Shown: piece after piece, positions 1 through 7,989 of the stretch
Numbering within the stretch: position 1 is the first letter of the stretch
Layout of the letters: every line of letters begins with the position of its first letter
NCBI GenBank assembly: GCA_024401925.1
Contig: JAKSKD010000002.1
Location: forward strand, 62,001-126,000
Reading direction: 5' to 3'
DNA length: 64,000 bases
Source of the DNA: Bacteroidales bacterium
GTDB taxonomy: Bacteria; Bacteroidota; Bacteroidia; Bacteroidales; UBA932
Translations under genes and position numbers: made by a program
The notes under the pieces: model-generated
Told to the model about the DNA's origin: nothing
Databases searched by the model: none
The model's input: only the letters and a program-made list of their open reading frames with translations

Positions 1-420
1 TATGTTTTTATTCGTCAGCCTCCCCGGATCTTGTCTGATTATCCTTGAGCGGTTTCCGATGTCTTCAAAATAGTCGCAGATTACCATATCAGCATCTTCC
101 CTGACTGCTGTTGAGTATAAGGTTGACAGCATTTCCGGTTCCGCCCAGTCATCCGCGTCGAAATGAATCGAATAAGTCCCGGACGCATTGTCAATTCCAA
201 CTCTTCTTGCCGAGCCCACACCGCCGTTCTTCTTGTGGAACACCCTGAAACGGCTGTCTTCCCGGGAAAAGTTATCGCATATTTCCCCTGAAGAGTCGGT
301 ACTTCCGTCATCAACGAGCAGGCACTCCCAATCTTTGAAACTTTGTTTTTTAATGCTATCCAGACACCTTTTCAAATAATCTGCCGCATTATATACTGCC
401 ACTATGATTGAAATCTTCAT
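1..420 (-). CDS. Glycosyltransferase family 2, partial (C-terminus beyond window)
   Basis: This is the N-terminal 140 residues of a GT-A fold family 2 glycosyltransferase that would transfer a nucleotide-activated sugar during surface-polysaccharide synthesis in the cytoplasm. I translated it from the ATG complement at 418-420. It opens with the usual hydrophobic strand (KISIIVAVYN), has VDDGSTDSS at residues 36-44 (nucleotide-sugar binding) and a DADD metal motif at residues 88-91. The reading frame stays open to base 1, so the gene is cut by the window edge. It lies one base from the stop of the next glycosyltransferase (422), so they are surely co-transcribed. Acceptor and donor cannot be told. 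Confidence 0.9.
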   Translation of the reverse strand, partial: MKISIIVAVYNAADYLKRCLDSIKKQSFKDWECLLVDDGSTDSSGEICDNFSREDSRFRVFHKKNGGVGSARRVGIDNASGTYSIHFDADDWAEPEMLSTLYSTAVREDADMVICDYFEDIGNRSRIIRQDPGRLTNKNI

Positions 421-421
421 T

Positions 422-1168
422 TTACTCTTGTATCAATTTCCATGGATAATATTTGTCCACCCAAGGTTTCTGAGTTATCTGATAATACAACCTGTGCAGT
501 GGCCCACCCGGGAATTTCACCCATGAATGAGCAAAATGATGGACGGAAAATGTTTTGTCCGAGGCACAATACCAAGACTTGAAAGAAGATGAATCAACGC
601 GATGGGCACAAAAGAATTCAGTTGGGAAGACACAAATGGTTTGATCGTCATGAATGAAATCTGAAGTATAGTCGATATCTCTTCTAATATAATGTTCTTG
701 CAAAACACCTTTCATAACAATTGCACAAGAAGTATCATTCAATTTGCCATTAGATAATTTGAATGGGCGATTCGAATAATAATCCAGACATTCTTTAACC
801 CAAGACGTTCCCGGCTCTGCGCCAAATGCTGCCACTTCAAGGTCACTATCATTACACTCTTTTCCAATAAAATATGGCAATCCTAGGAGACTGTCAAAGG
901 ATTTTAATACTTCCACATCACTGTCCAGATAAATGCCTCCATAATTATACACTGCATAGAAACGGATATAATCAGCCACGAAAGCATACTTCTTAGCTTC
1001 AAAGGCCTGCTTCGTCCAAAATGTAGAATTTACGTCAAATCGGTTTGTATCCCAGAGCATTATTTCATAATCCGGGAGATGTTTCTTCCAGGTCGAAATG
1101 CATTTGGCAATCTTCTCGGGATATGGGTCTCCGCTCAACCAGCAGAGGTGGATGATTTTTGGTATCAT
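422..1168 (-). CDS. Glycosyltransferase of the OCH1/GT32-like capsular family
   Basis: A 248-residue protein resembling the DXD glycosyltransferases (GT32, OCH1-like) common in capsule and LPS clusters. I prefer the start at 1168 over the upstream ATG at 1195: MIPKIIHLCWLSG is the classic N-terminus of this family and leaves 16 bp to the preceding gene instead of an overlap. The catalytic DSD (residues 82-84) sits after the conserved RFYAVYNYGGIYLD segment. It probably adds a hexose to a lipid-linked oligosaccharide; the sugar is unknown. The gene is visibly more AT-rich than the housekeeping genes here, which is usual for exchanged polysaccharide loci. Confidence 0.88.
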   Translation of the reverse strand: MIPKIIHLCWLSGDPYPEKIAKCISTWKKHLPDYEIMLWDTNRFDVNSTFWTKQAFEAKKYAFVADYIRFYAVYNYGGIYLDSDVEVLKSFDSLLGLPYFIGKECNDSDLEVAAFGAEPGTSWVKECLDYYSNRPFKLSNGKLNDTSCAIVMKGVLQEHYIRRDIDYTSDFIHDDQTICVFPTEFFCAHRVDSSSFKSWYCASDKTFSVHHFAHSWVKFPGGPLHRLYYQITQKPWVDKYYPWKLIQE

Positions 1169-1184
1169 TTGAGAAACATATAGT

Positions 1185-2087
1185 TTAAATTGCAATAATC
1201 TTCGGTAAAAATCTTCGGCTTCTGTTAATTACAATCGGATTGGCAAATCTGGCAAAAACGAGCAATTTTAAAACGAACGGATGTTTTTTTAGGTTTTTCT
1301 TTGCATAGATGATAGAAGAAAAATCGTACCATACATTGTGAAGTATATGTTCCTTAACTTTTCCACCTCCTTCGAAATGGATAATTTCAGGACCGTCAAT
1401 CAAATAACATCTTTTTCCTGACAGATGAAGTTTCAACTGCAGATCTGTTTCTTCTAGATACATAAAATATCTCTCGTCAAAATGAGCGAATCTGTCATTT
1501 TTAAGAAACAGGTCAGCACCAATGACACTATAATTGTCTGAATAGGACATCTCGTACTCATTGACTGTTTTCAATGGCTTGGGTTTTCGAATCGGCCGCT
1601 TGAACCCAAGTACTCTGCGAATGCTGCGTATATAATCGACTCGCAACTGATTCAGCTGGTACGAACATAGAGCCTTATATGTTGGAAACAGACCTCCACT
1701 ATGTACGGGATTGCCGCGTGGGTCTTTCAATACACATCCAAGAGCTCCTATTGACTGCGCATCTCCGTATTTTTCAAAATAATTAAAGAATAATTTGACA
1801 GCATTATTCAACAACAGTGTATCAGAGTTGAGCAACAAAAGATATTTGCCTGTAGCTATCTCAATCCCAATATTGTTTGCTCTGCCGAAACCCAGATTCT
1901 CGTCATTATAAATATACGTTACACGCGAATCATTGCTAAAAAACTCCTTGCTGCCATCAGAGGAGGCATTATCAACCAAAATAATCTCGTAACTGATGCC
2001 CTCGGTTTTTTCTATCACACTGCAGATACACTCGTCGGTCATCTTCAGTGTATTATAGTTGATGATTATTACTGAAACATCTAACAT
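1185..2087 (-). CDS. Glycosyltransferase family 2, rhamnosyltransferase-like
   Basis: A 300-residue GT2 enzyme. It starts with SVIIINYNT, has VDNASSDGS at residues 38-46 (donor binding), NLGFGRANNIG around 64-74 and the metal-binding NSD at 87-89. The later segment with YLEETDL holds the acidic pair typical of WcaA/rhamnosyltransferase-like members. The function fits addition of a deoxyhexose or hexose to a surface polysaccharide repeat unit, but the donor is not deducible. The gene is 22 bp downstream of the ATPase gene and 16 bp upstream of the next glycosyltransferase. AT-rich composition matches its glycosyltransferase neighbours. Confidence 0.9.
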   Translation of the reverse strand: MLDVSVIIINYNTLKMTDECICSVIEKTEGISYEIILVDNASSDGSKEFFSNDSRVTYIYNDENLGFGRANNIGIEIATGKYLLLLNSDTLLLNNAVKLFFNYFEKYGDAQSIGALGCVLKDPRGNPVHSGGLFPTYKALCSYQLNQLRVDYIRSIRRVLGFKRPIRKPKPLKTVNEYEMSYSDNYSVIGADLFLKNDRFAHFDERYFMYLEETDLQLKLHLSGKRCYLIDGPEIIHFEGGGKVKEHILHNVWYDFSSIIYAKKNLKKHPFVLKLLVFARFANPIVINRSRRFLPKIIAI

Positions 2088-2109
2088 TTTTCTCGTAGTT
2101 TCAAATCAT

Positions 2110-3246
2110 TCATAACCTCTCCAACCATCTGGAAAGAAACACATTATATACACAATACTCCGAACCTTCTTCGGTGCGGGTTTCATACAAAAGTTCCTTA
2201 TCCAAAAGAGATTTGAGCATTCTCTTTGACGAGGCTGCTGTGCCTAAATCATATTTGTTCAGGAACTTTCCTGATGTTGGCTGCTTCAATGTCCCTTCCT
2301 TTGCAACGCATTCGAGGTATTTCCACTGGCCCTTGGTGAGCATCGTTCGAATGGTATAGAATTTATCGGCTTCTGTCCTGAAGATAAGATCAATTGCTTT
2401 ATAAACGTCTTCGATGGTCACTTCCGTATCACTGAGCATATATGTAAAGTTGCAGAGGGTCTGGGTGTAGAGGGTATGGCATCTGCTCCATTTCAGAATA
2501 TAATCAACCGAACTCTTTTCAATATGTTTTCCTCCCTTCTTAAACAATTCTGTAATGAAAGAGGCATATATCTGAGAATCAATTTTACCCAGAGGTACAT
2601 TTGTTACGCTTTGGTAAAAAGGAGATTTCTCACCCTCGAACATATCGGTCATAAGTCGCTTGTCGCTTCCGCTGAAAATGAAGCTGACATTCTTCAGATG
2701 CTGGATTTTTGACCGCAAAAAACCCTCCATATTGACATTTTCATATTCTCGAATCTGCTGGAATTCATCTATTGCAACTACGACCTTCTCCCCAAGATTC
2801 TCCAGGTAATCGAAGATGGATTCTATGGTTGAGAACCTTTGTGCGTCATTTTGGAAAATCACTGAAACTTGCGGCTGACCGCTTACGGGGTCATAACTTA
2901 CTAGTGGCCGAATACCTCCAAGAATTGAGAAGAAAGCTTTGATTCCCGATTCTTTAGTCTGGGCTACAACAGCAGAAGCCAGCGTCGATACAAAATCATC
3001 GACATTTTGTGTGGAATAAATGTCTGCGTAAATGGTTTTGTATCCGTACTTCTTTGTTCTCAGTTCATCAAAGGTTCGGAGAATCAGTCCTGTCTTGCCG
3101 ATTCTCCGCATCGTTATCAATGAAACATTTGATCCGTTTTCCAAAAAGCGGATGATGTCATTCATCTCTTGCATTCTGTCGCAAAAGAGCTCTTTTGACA
3201 CGTATGGTCGCAGAATGAATGGGTTATTTTGAGCGTTATTCATCAT
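2110..3246 (-). CDS. AAA-type ATPase (archaeal-ATPase-like) with C-terminal winged-helix region
   Basis: A 378-residue P-loop ATPase of the kind annotated as archaeal-type AAA ATPase (PF01637-like). It has a degenerate Walker A, MRRIGKT at residues 46-52, and a Walker B, VVVAIDEF, with D160/E161. The C-terminal 100 residues look like a winged helix (LTKGQWKYLECVAKEG onward). The N-terminal segment, PYVSKELFCDRMQEMNDI, is the typical lead-in for this family. Its cellular role is unknown; relatives are scattered accessory genes. It interrupts a glycosyltransferase run but has its own strong promoter with a palindrome, and the start codon is 4 nt from the -7 box, suggesting a leaderless message. 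No partner nuclease or transposase is adjacent. Confidence 0.8.
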   Translation of the reverse strand: MMNNAQNNPFILRPYVSKELFCDRMQEMNDIIRFLENGSNVSLITMRRIGKTGLILRTFDELRTKKYGYKTIYADIYSTQNVDDFVSTLASAVVAQTKESGIKAFFSILGGIRPLVSYDPVSGQPQVSVIFQNDAQRFSTIESIFDYLENLGEKVVVAIDEFQQIREYENVNMEGFLRSKIQHLKNVSFIFSGSDKRLMTDMFEGEKSPFYQSVTNVPLGKIDSQIYASFITELFKKGGKHIEKSSVDYILKWSRCHTLYTQTLCNFTYMLSDTEVTIEDVYKAIDLIFRTEADKFYTIRTMLTKGQWKYLECVAKEGTLKQPTSGKFLNKYDLGTAASSKRMLKSLLDKELLYETRTEEGSEYCVYNVFLSRWLERL

Positions 3247-3250
3247 AGAG

Positions 3251-3281
3251 CAAATATACTATCTATTTTGTATTATACAAA
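3251..3281 (-). promoter_or_regulatory. Promoter of the AAA ATPase gene (TTTG-N19-TATATTTG)
   Basis: On the minus strand a perfect Bacteroidota-type promoter is present: TTTG (complement of 3278-3281), 19 bp, then TATATTTG (complement of 3251-3258). Only CTCT separates the -7 box from ATG at 3246, so transcription should start at or one base before the start codon. Confidence 0.75.
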
Positions 3282-3282
3282 A
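3266..3282. repeat. Perfect 8-bp inverted repeat overlapping the ATPase promoter
   Basis: TTTTGTAT-T-ATACAAAA is a perfect palindrome with a one-base centre. It covers the -33 element and most of the spacer of the ATPase promoter, the position of a repressor operator. Autoregulation by the winged-helix region of the ATPase is a guess. Confidence 0.6.
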
Positions 3283-3337
3283 CGTATAATGTATAGGGTG
3301 CGTAGACGATTTCACTCGTCTTTCTATTATCTCCTAG

Positions 3338-4423
3338 CTATAGTTCGCCCCTAATATGGCGTATTACATATTTGATTTCTATTCCAAGATGAATAAGTTT
3401 TTCACTTTTAATTTGATTAGCCAGACAGTTCCGTTCCTCTTCAGAAAATAAACATTTATATTTTCCATATAACACATGGTAACCGTAATAGACAAAGCAT
3501 CGTGTTAAAAATGTCTGACGGATTTTATGTTTATCTGAATTTTTGATAAAGAAGGATAAAGTATCAAGTGCACCGGTAATAGCATTTTTATCGTAATCGT
3601 GGTTTGGGACAGTAATATCTCGATGGCTTTTGCGAGTTATCTTTTTTCTTTCTGCATTAGATACATCAAATGACTTTATTGTTTTGACCCTTTTATTGAA
3701 CATATATGGCCTAATCTGATTCTTGGGAGATGGAATTTCGCATATACTATTATGTTGGCAAATCTGAATATAGTATGAATGGAGAAACTCATCATCCAAT
3801 GGCATTACTTTTATTCCATCTCTATGTGTGTTAAGTACATAAGAGAATATGGTTTGATCAACTCTATGGATGCCTTCTCCCTTCCCAAGGTCCAGCAATA
3901 AGGATAGTGTCGCAGTATTGATAGCATCTATTTCCGGCTTGTTTTTTGTGATGCAAAACCCTAATTGGAATAAACCTTTGAATAATAGGTTATAACTTGA
4001 ATTAGAAAGCATAGTGAGTGCTTTATCAATTGAAGCAACTTCAAACTTTCTCAATAATCCCCAGATAAAGTACTCTTCGTCAATTCGATTCCTGCTTGGA
4101 TGTATTATTAGCGCGATATCATAATTGCCATTAACGAAATATTGTACTAATGCATCTAAAGGTTTCAATATTTTCATTGAACCATCGATACGGAAACATA
4201 TGTCTGTATTACAATATTTGTATGGATTAAAACGTACAGAATAACATTTTTCAAAGACTGACAGCCCGTCTAAATCTTTGTCATATATTATTTTCCAAGT
4301 ATTTGATTTTAACTCTGGATTATCAGTTATTAAAAGATATTCAGCATACGGGGAGGGCGACTCAACCTCTCGTACCATTTCATAATCGTTGAAAATGTAT
4401 GTTAATACTGTATAATTTACCAT
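3338..4423 (-). CDS. Putative glycosyltransferase (DUF616/TOD1-like)
   Basis: A 361-residue protein in the polysaccharide locus. The N-terminal part (VNYTVLTYIFNDYEMVREV, then LLITDNPELKSNTWKI and VRFNPYKY) and the motif CFRIDGSMKI around residue 96-105 resemble glycosyltransferases annotated as DUF616/TOD1-like, in which the acidic residue after an IDGS-type turn serves as the metal motif. No membrane segment is evident. It lies 6 bp after the flippase gene and is very AT-rich. Assignment rests on a weak motif match plus context; a polysaccharide-modifying enzyme of another family is possible. Confidence 0.6.
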   Translation of the reverse strand: MVNYTVLTYIFNDYEMVREVESPSPYAEYLLITDNPELKSNTWKIIYDKDLDGLSVFEKCYSVRFNPYKYCNTDICFRIDGSMKILKPLDALVQYFVNGNYDIALIIHPSRNRIDEEYFIWGLLRKFEVASIDKALTMLSNSSYNLLFKGLFQLGFCITKNKPEIDAINTATLSLLLDLGKGEGIHRVDQTIFSYVLNTHRDGIKVMPLDDEFLHSYYIQICQHNSICEIPSPKNQIRPYMFNKRVKTIKSFDVSNAERKKITRKSHRDITVPNHDYDKNAITGALDTLSFFIKNSDKHKIRQTFLTRCFVYYGYHVLYGKYKCLFSEEERNCLANQIKSEKLIHLGIEIKYVIRHIRGEL

Positions 4424-4429
4424 AGAAAT

Positions 4430-5986
4430 TTATTTGGCTTTTTTTAGTGTGGTAGTGAGCCTTTTAATAAAACCGGACATTCCAACCTCGCTAACATACA
4501 AGAGTGTAAATAAAAATATTGAGCATGATAGGAATAAAATTAGAGCATATAAAAAGAAATTACCATATGAATCTGTCTGGTTGATAGTAATATGTAGTGT
4601 AATAAATTTTATGGCCGAATATGATACAGCAGCGGCCAATAAATGTTTAGCACATAACCATATGTAAACTACAATTGGTTGCCTTAACCCATGTCTGAAC
4701 AGAAAAATAGGTTTCCAAATCTTGACAATGAGAATCTCGCCAACGATATAGCCGCCCAAAATGCCGTTCAGCCCCCAGAAATGTCCACCGAGGACAGCCA
4801 GTCCGAGACACAGGACCGATTCCGCAATGGGGGCCCAAACATCACTGAACAGGCCGTATGCGTCTTTGAAGACATCTACGGCACCTCGGCTGTTCTGTAT
4901 ATAAAAACCAATGACGATAAGGAGCAGCGTTGATTTGTCGAGGATATATTCCGGACCTATCCATAATTTGATGAATGGGTCAACGAGAAACCAAAGACAG
5001 ATGGAACATACCGTAGCCATTAAGAATCGTATGCTGAATAGTTCCCTGAAAACTTTAATGGTAAGATTCTTATCATCGCTTGCTATCATATTGCCGACGC
5101 TTGCAGTTAATCCTATGAAACAAGCACTCAGAATGGCATTCAGATTATTCGTGAATATCAAATAATTTCCGTATTTGGCAACCAGAGTAAGCGAAGCAAA
5201 TGCGTATATAATAAGTGGCGTGGTCTGAGTTATCACAAATCCCGCAATCTTATGCACAAACAACTGTTTAACTTTCGTGACAACCTCTGGATATTTATGC
5301 CTCAGTTCAGCTGGATTTGTCACTTTTTCGGCAATGTAAGGGAAGGTCTTGTTGACTGTCCTGCTAAGTACGATGGCGATTATTGTTGCAAACACTGCTT
5401 CCAGGACAAGCCACCAGATGTAGCCGTTATCAAGGAACTTGATTGTCAATGCCTGGGCAATCAGTTTGAATATGCTAATCAGCTTGACTGACAGTTGTAT
5501 TTTGTAATTGAGCTGATGCGCATCCAGAAGTATCTGCTTGTAGTTGAAGAAGTATCCGAGCAGCGAACCATACAGCAGGACTCCGAACGAAGCGTAGGCG
5601 TACCAGAGCGGGAGGGTAGTCTTGCTGAAAATCATCGGGAAGAAGAAAGACAGAATGACGCTTCCTCCGATTACTATCAAAGCAATGATCCTGTACAGCC
5701 AGCCTTGAAGAGCGACAATTTCCTTGATGCTCTGCTTGTCGTCATCAAATATCGGTTTGTAAAGGGTGACTGCAATCGCGCTGCCGATACCGAGTTCCGC
5801 GAGATTGAGGAAATTCAGAAGGCTTGTGGCGGTCGTGTTAAGCCCAAGAATCTCCGTCCCCAGATGGTTCAGGAAGATTCTTCTGGACCAGAATCCGATG
5901 AGCAATGACACAACTTGCAGGGAAACGGCTACTACGCTGTTCCTTATGCTTTTCTTTGTTCTATCGTATGCTCCTGCCTGTGCCAT
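4430..5986 (-). CDS. Wzx-type polysaccharide flippase (MOP superfamily)
   Basis: A 518-residue integral membrane protein with about 12 hydrophobic segments, of the polysaccharide biosynthesis/flippase family that moves undecaprenyl-linked repeat units across the inner membrane. I chose the ATG at 5986 (MAQAGAYDRTKKSIRNS), because the basic KKSIRNSVVAV lead into the first membrane helix is typical and it leaves 11 bp after the higA stop; the longer frame would overlap the antitoxin gene. Composition changes abruptly within the gene: 31 of 120 bases are G/C at 4501-4620 but 69 of 120 at 4741-4860, so the last roughly 90 residues have a different origin from the rest. No polymerase (Wzy) is recognised in the window. 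Confidence 0.9.
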   Translation of the reverse strand: MAQAGAYDRTKKSIRNSVVAVSLQVVSLLIGFWSRRIFLNHLGTEILGLNTTATSLLNFLNLAELGIGSAIAVTLYKPIFDDDKQSIKEIVALQGWLYRIIALIVIGGSVILSFFFPMIFSKTTLPLWYAYASFGVLLYGSLLGYFFNYKQILLDAHQLNYKIQLSVKLISIFKLIAQALTIKFLDNGYIWWLVLEAVFATIIAIVLSRTVNKTFPYIAEKVTNPAELRHKYPEVVTKVKQLFVHKIAGFVITQTTPLIIYAFASLTLVAKYGNYLIFTNNLNAILSACFIGLTASVGNMIASDDKNLTIKVFRELFSIRFLMATVCSICLWFLVDPFIKLWIGPEYILDKSTLLLIVIGFYIQNSRGAVDVFKDAYGLFSDVWAPIAESVLCLGLAVLGGHFWGLNGILGGYIVGEILIVKIWKPIFLFRHGLRQPIVVYIWLCAKHLLAAAVSYSAIKFITLHITINQTDSYGNFFLYALILFLSCSIFLFTLLYVSEVGMSGFIKRLTTTLKKAK

Positions 5987-5997
5987 TTCAAAAACCG

Positions 5998-6363
5998 TCA
6001 AACCCCAAGAACTACGGCTGGTGATATGCCAAGATTCCGGCATATATTCCGGGCCATTTCGAATGTGGGATTGCATTTCCCGGCAATGAGTTCGCTGACT
6101 CTAGATTGGCTTGTGCCCAACATTCCGGCAACATCCTTTTGAGACAGGCCCTGCTCAAACATACGCTCTTTGAGACATTCCTGTAAAGTGGGGGTTCCCA
6201 AGTCGAAATGCTCATCAGAATAATCGGCAACAAGATTGGAAAGAAGGCAATATTCCATCTTTCTGGGATCATTGTCAGGCATCTGCTCGGTAACGTCATT
6301 TACCAATGCTTCAATTCTGCCAAGTGCCCACTCGTACTGTTCTCTGGATTCTATCTTTGTCAT
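5998..6363 (-). CDS. higA: HigA-type antitoxin, helix-turn-helix
   Basis: A 121-residue antitoxin. An acidic N-terminal half (residues 1-60, presumed toxin-binding) is followed by an Xre-type helix-turn-helix, LSQKDVAGMLGTSQSRVSEL (about residues 75-94), then GKCNPTFEMARNICRNLG. HigA proteins neutralise HigB and repress their own promoter. The start overlaps the higB stop by 4 bp (6360-6363), so translation is coupled, in the toxin-first order usual for higBA. It sits between the flippase and a glycosyltransferase, and probably inserted into the polysaccharide locus or helps stabilise it. Confidence 0.9.
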   Translation of the reverse strand: MTKIESREQYEWALGRIEALVNDVTEQMPDNDPRKMEYCLLSNLVADYSDEHFDLGTPTLQECLKERMFEQGLSQKDVAGMLGTSQSRVSELIAGKCNPTFEMARNICRNLGISPAVVLGV

Positions 6364-6656
6364 AATGTTGTGACGTCTTTTATTTTATCATATTCAGCAT
6401 GTGTGCCAATCCATCTAACAAGGATGGTGTGATTGAAGAATATTACGACTACAACCAGCCTATGATGATTTCCGTGGATATTGAAGACATAATGCTGATT
6501 CCCCGGCATATCTGCATCACCGAAAGTCTGCCTGACATCTGCAAAACTATTCCACTGGCTATCTTCGACTTTTGCTACCCATTCCTGAAGAGCTGTCTTG
6601 CAACCCGGATGCGTCTCTGCATATAACAGCAGTGGCTCTTTCGTAATAATCCTCAT
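6360..6656 (-). CDS. higB: HigB-type mRNA interferase toxin
   Basis: A 98-residue toxin of the HigB_toxin family (RelE superfamily), which cleaves mRNA at the ribosome. It starts MRIITKEPLLLYAETHPG, matching the family's MRII...HP pattern, and keeps the central WNSFADVRQTFGDAD and the C-terminal IFFNHTILVRWIGTHAEYDKI, the latter with the conserved R-x-x-G-T-H-x-x-Y-D. Full length for the family. It is the first gene of the higBA pair, with a perfect promoter directly upstream and only six nucleotides between the -7 box and ATG. Confidence 0.92.
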   Translation of the reverse strand: MRIITKEPLLLYAETHPGCKTALQEWVAKVEDSQWNSFADVRQTFGDADMPGNQHYVFNIHGNHHRLVVVVIFFNHTILVRWIGTHAEYDKIKDVTTL

Positions 6657-6662
6657 TTACCA

Positions 6663-6700
6663 CAAATATATAAATTCAGTATAATATATCCAAATTTTGG
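6663..6700 (-). promoter_or_regulatory. higBA promoter with overlapping palindrome
   Basis: On the minus strand: TTTG (complement of 6691-6694), 20 bp, then TATATTTG (complement of 6663-6670), 6 nt before the higB ATG. A short palindrome CCAAA-T-TTTGG at 6690-6700 covers the -33 element and is a candidate HigA operator. Confidence 0.75.
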
Positions 6701-6715
6701 AAATTCACCTGAAGA

Positions 6716-7819
6716 TCAATATGCCATTACTGACTCCGCCATCTTCTTCCAAGAGTATTTCTGCTTCTCTTCGCGTATGCCTTCGGTGAAGTCCGGTGTG
6801 TCTTGGAGATAATGCTTCAGGGCATCGGCGACCGCTTTCGGGGATGGCTCTACGGCATATCCAACTTTCTTGTCGGGAACTATTTCGGAAAGTCCTCCTA
6901 CGCGTGTGACAAGCATAGGTTTTTCGAAATGATATGCAATCTGGGTCACTCCGCTTTGAGTGGCCGTCTTGTATGGCTGAACTATCAGGTCTGCGGCACA
7001 GAAATAGTATTTGACCTCACTGTCCGGGACGAATTCCGTTTTCCATATCACTTCATTGTCAATGCCGAGGTCTCTGGCAAGTCTATGATATTTCTCACCG
7101 TCGGCATAGAATTCTCCGGCAACGACCAGTTTCACTCCCGACCTCTCTTTGAGTGATGCAAATGCTTCAAGCAGCCAGTCGAGTCCCTTGTAGTCGCGTA
7201 TCAGTCCGAAGCTTAGAAGTATCTTGCTCCCAGGATCGATCCCAAGTCTCGCACAGGCGTCTTCTCTGCTCACCGGGCTTCCGAAATTATCGTAGAGAGG
7301 ATGAGGACACATTGAAATCCGTTTCCCTGGAACTATATTTCTGATATCCTCAGCGACGGAATTGGAGAGTGCCGCGAATCGGTCAATTCCTTTGCAGAAA
7401 TATTTGGCAAACATTCTGTCACCCGGCTTGTGCTCGTGAGGGATAAGGTTATGGATGAGGCCGACCGTCCGGGTTTTACAGAGTCTGGCTATGGTGCCAA
7501 GTGCCGGCGCCATATATGGGAGCCAGAATGCAAATATGATGAGGTCTGCCTTTTTCTTCCGGAGCACCTTTCCCACCTTCAACCAGTTGAACGGGTTTAT
7601 GGAATTGATCATCCGTTCTATCTGCAGCTTTTCCGGGGCGGGACCATCCGAATACTGTGTCTTGCCGGGAAATAGAAATGAAGGGTATTGTAATGTGAAT
7701 GTTACCAATTCAACTTGGTGCCCTTCTGCAATCAGTTCAGTTGCCAGCCTTTCGTTGAAAGCTGCAATACCTCCTCTGTAAGGATATGCCGGACCGATGA
7801 TGATTATTTTCTCTGCCAT
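6716..7819 (-). CDS. Glycosyltransferase family 4
   Basis: A 367-residue GT-B enzyme of family GT4. The N-terminal domain begins KIIIIGPAYPYRGGIAAFNE (glycine-rich acceptor loop), and the C-terminal domain has LLSFGLIRDYKGLDWLLEAF, VVAGEFY and the retaining motif around EKPMLVTRVGGLSEIV, where the usual EX7E pattern is recognisable although the first Glu is less obvious. It probably uses a UDP- or GDP-sugar in surface-polysaccharide synthesis. It is the first gene of the polysaccharide locus on this strand, preceded by its own -7 box, and is separated from the rest of the locus by higBA. Composition is closer to the housekeeping genes than to the AT-rich glycosyltransferases. Confidence 0.92.
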   Translation of the reverse strand: MAEKIIIIGPAYPYRGGIAAFNERLATELIAEGHQVELVTFTLQYPSFLFPGKTQYSDGPAPEKLQIERMINSINPFNWLKVGKVLRKKKADLIIFAFWLPYMAPALGTIARLCKTRTVGLIHNLIPHEHKPGDRMFAKYFCKGIDRFAALSNSVAEDIRNIVPGKRISMCPHPLYDNFGSPVSREDACARLGIDPGSKILLSFGLIRDYKGLDWLLEAFASLKERSGVKLVVAGEFYADGEKYHRLARDLGIDNEVIWKTEFVPDSEVKYYFCAADLIVQPYKTATQSGVTQIAYHFEKPMLVTRVGGLSEIVPDKKVGYAVEPSPKAVADALKHYLQDTPDFTEGIREEKQKYSWKKMAESVMAY

Positions 7820-7837
7820 TACGTAACAATCTCTCTA

Positions 7838-7845
7838 CAAATGTA
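7838..7845 (-). promoter_or_regulatory. -7 box (TACATTTG) of the GT4 gene
   Basis: The complement of 7838-7845 reads TACATTTG, a perfect TAnnTTTG, 18 nt before the ATG at 7819. About 20 bp upstream is TTCTG, one mismatch from the TTG -33 consensus. Confidence 0.5.
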
Positions 7846-7879
7846 ATAATTATTATGCATATGTTCAGAATCTTGAAGC

Positions 7880-7988
7880 CGTGGCACGCAACATTCTGTA
7901 TTCTAGCTGATTACTATTTATCACCCTCCCTGATTTGAATTGGGTGATATGGCGTAATGTCTTGATAACCAATCAATAATGCTCCACG
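7880..7988. repeat. RAYT-flanking hairpin element, left copy (109 bp)
   Basis: A 109-bp element related to the one at 8971-9079 and in the same orientation. Both begin CGTGGC and end ATGCTCCACG, and both share GCGTAAT and AATCA-type blocks in the 3' half. A central hairpin pairs TATCACCC (7919-7926) with GGGTGATA (7942-7949). It ends two bases before the stop of the transposase gene, so it probably forms one boundary of the mobile unit. Confidence 0.7.
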
Positions 7989-7989
7989 T

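Noticed and set aside
1169..1195. Upstream ATG for the GT32-like gene
   Set aside because: It would add nine residues before the family-typical MIPKIIH and overlap the preceding gene by 11 bp.
3247..3337. Invertible (phase-variable) promoter for the polysaccharide locus
   Set aside because: Bacteroides capsule loci often have one, so I looked for long inverted repeats around a promoter; only the 17-bp palindrome at 3266-3282 exists, too short and too close to flank an invertible segment.
4434..6142. Series of plus-strand frames of 75-137 codons across the flippase gene
   Set aside because: They are complementary to membrane-helix codons of the flippase and antitoxin genes, with no initiation signals or recognisable products.
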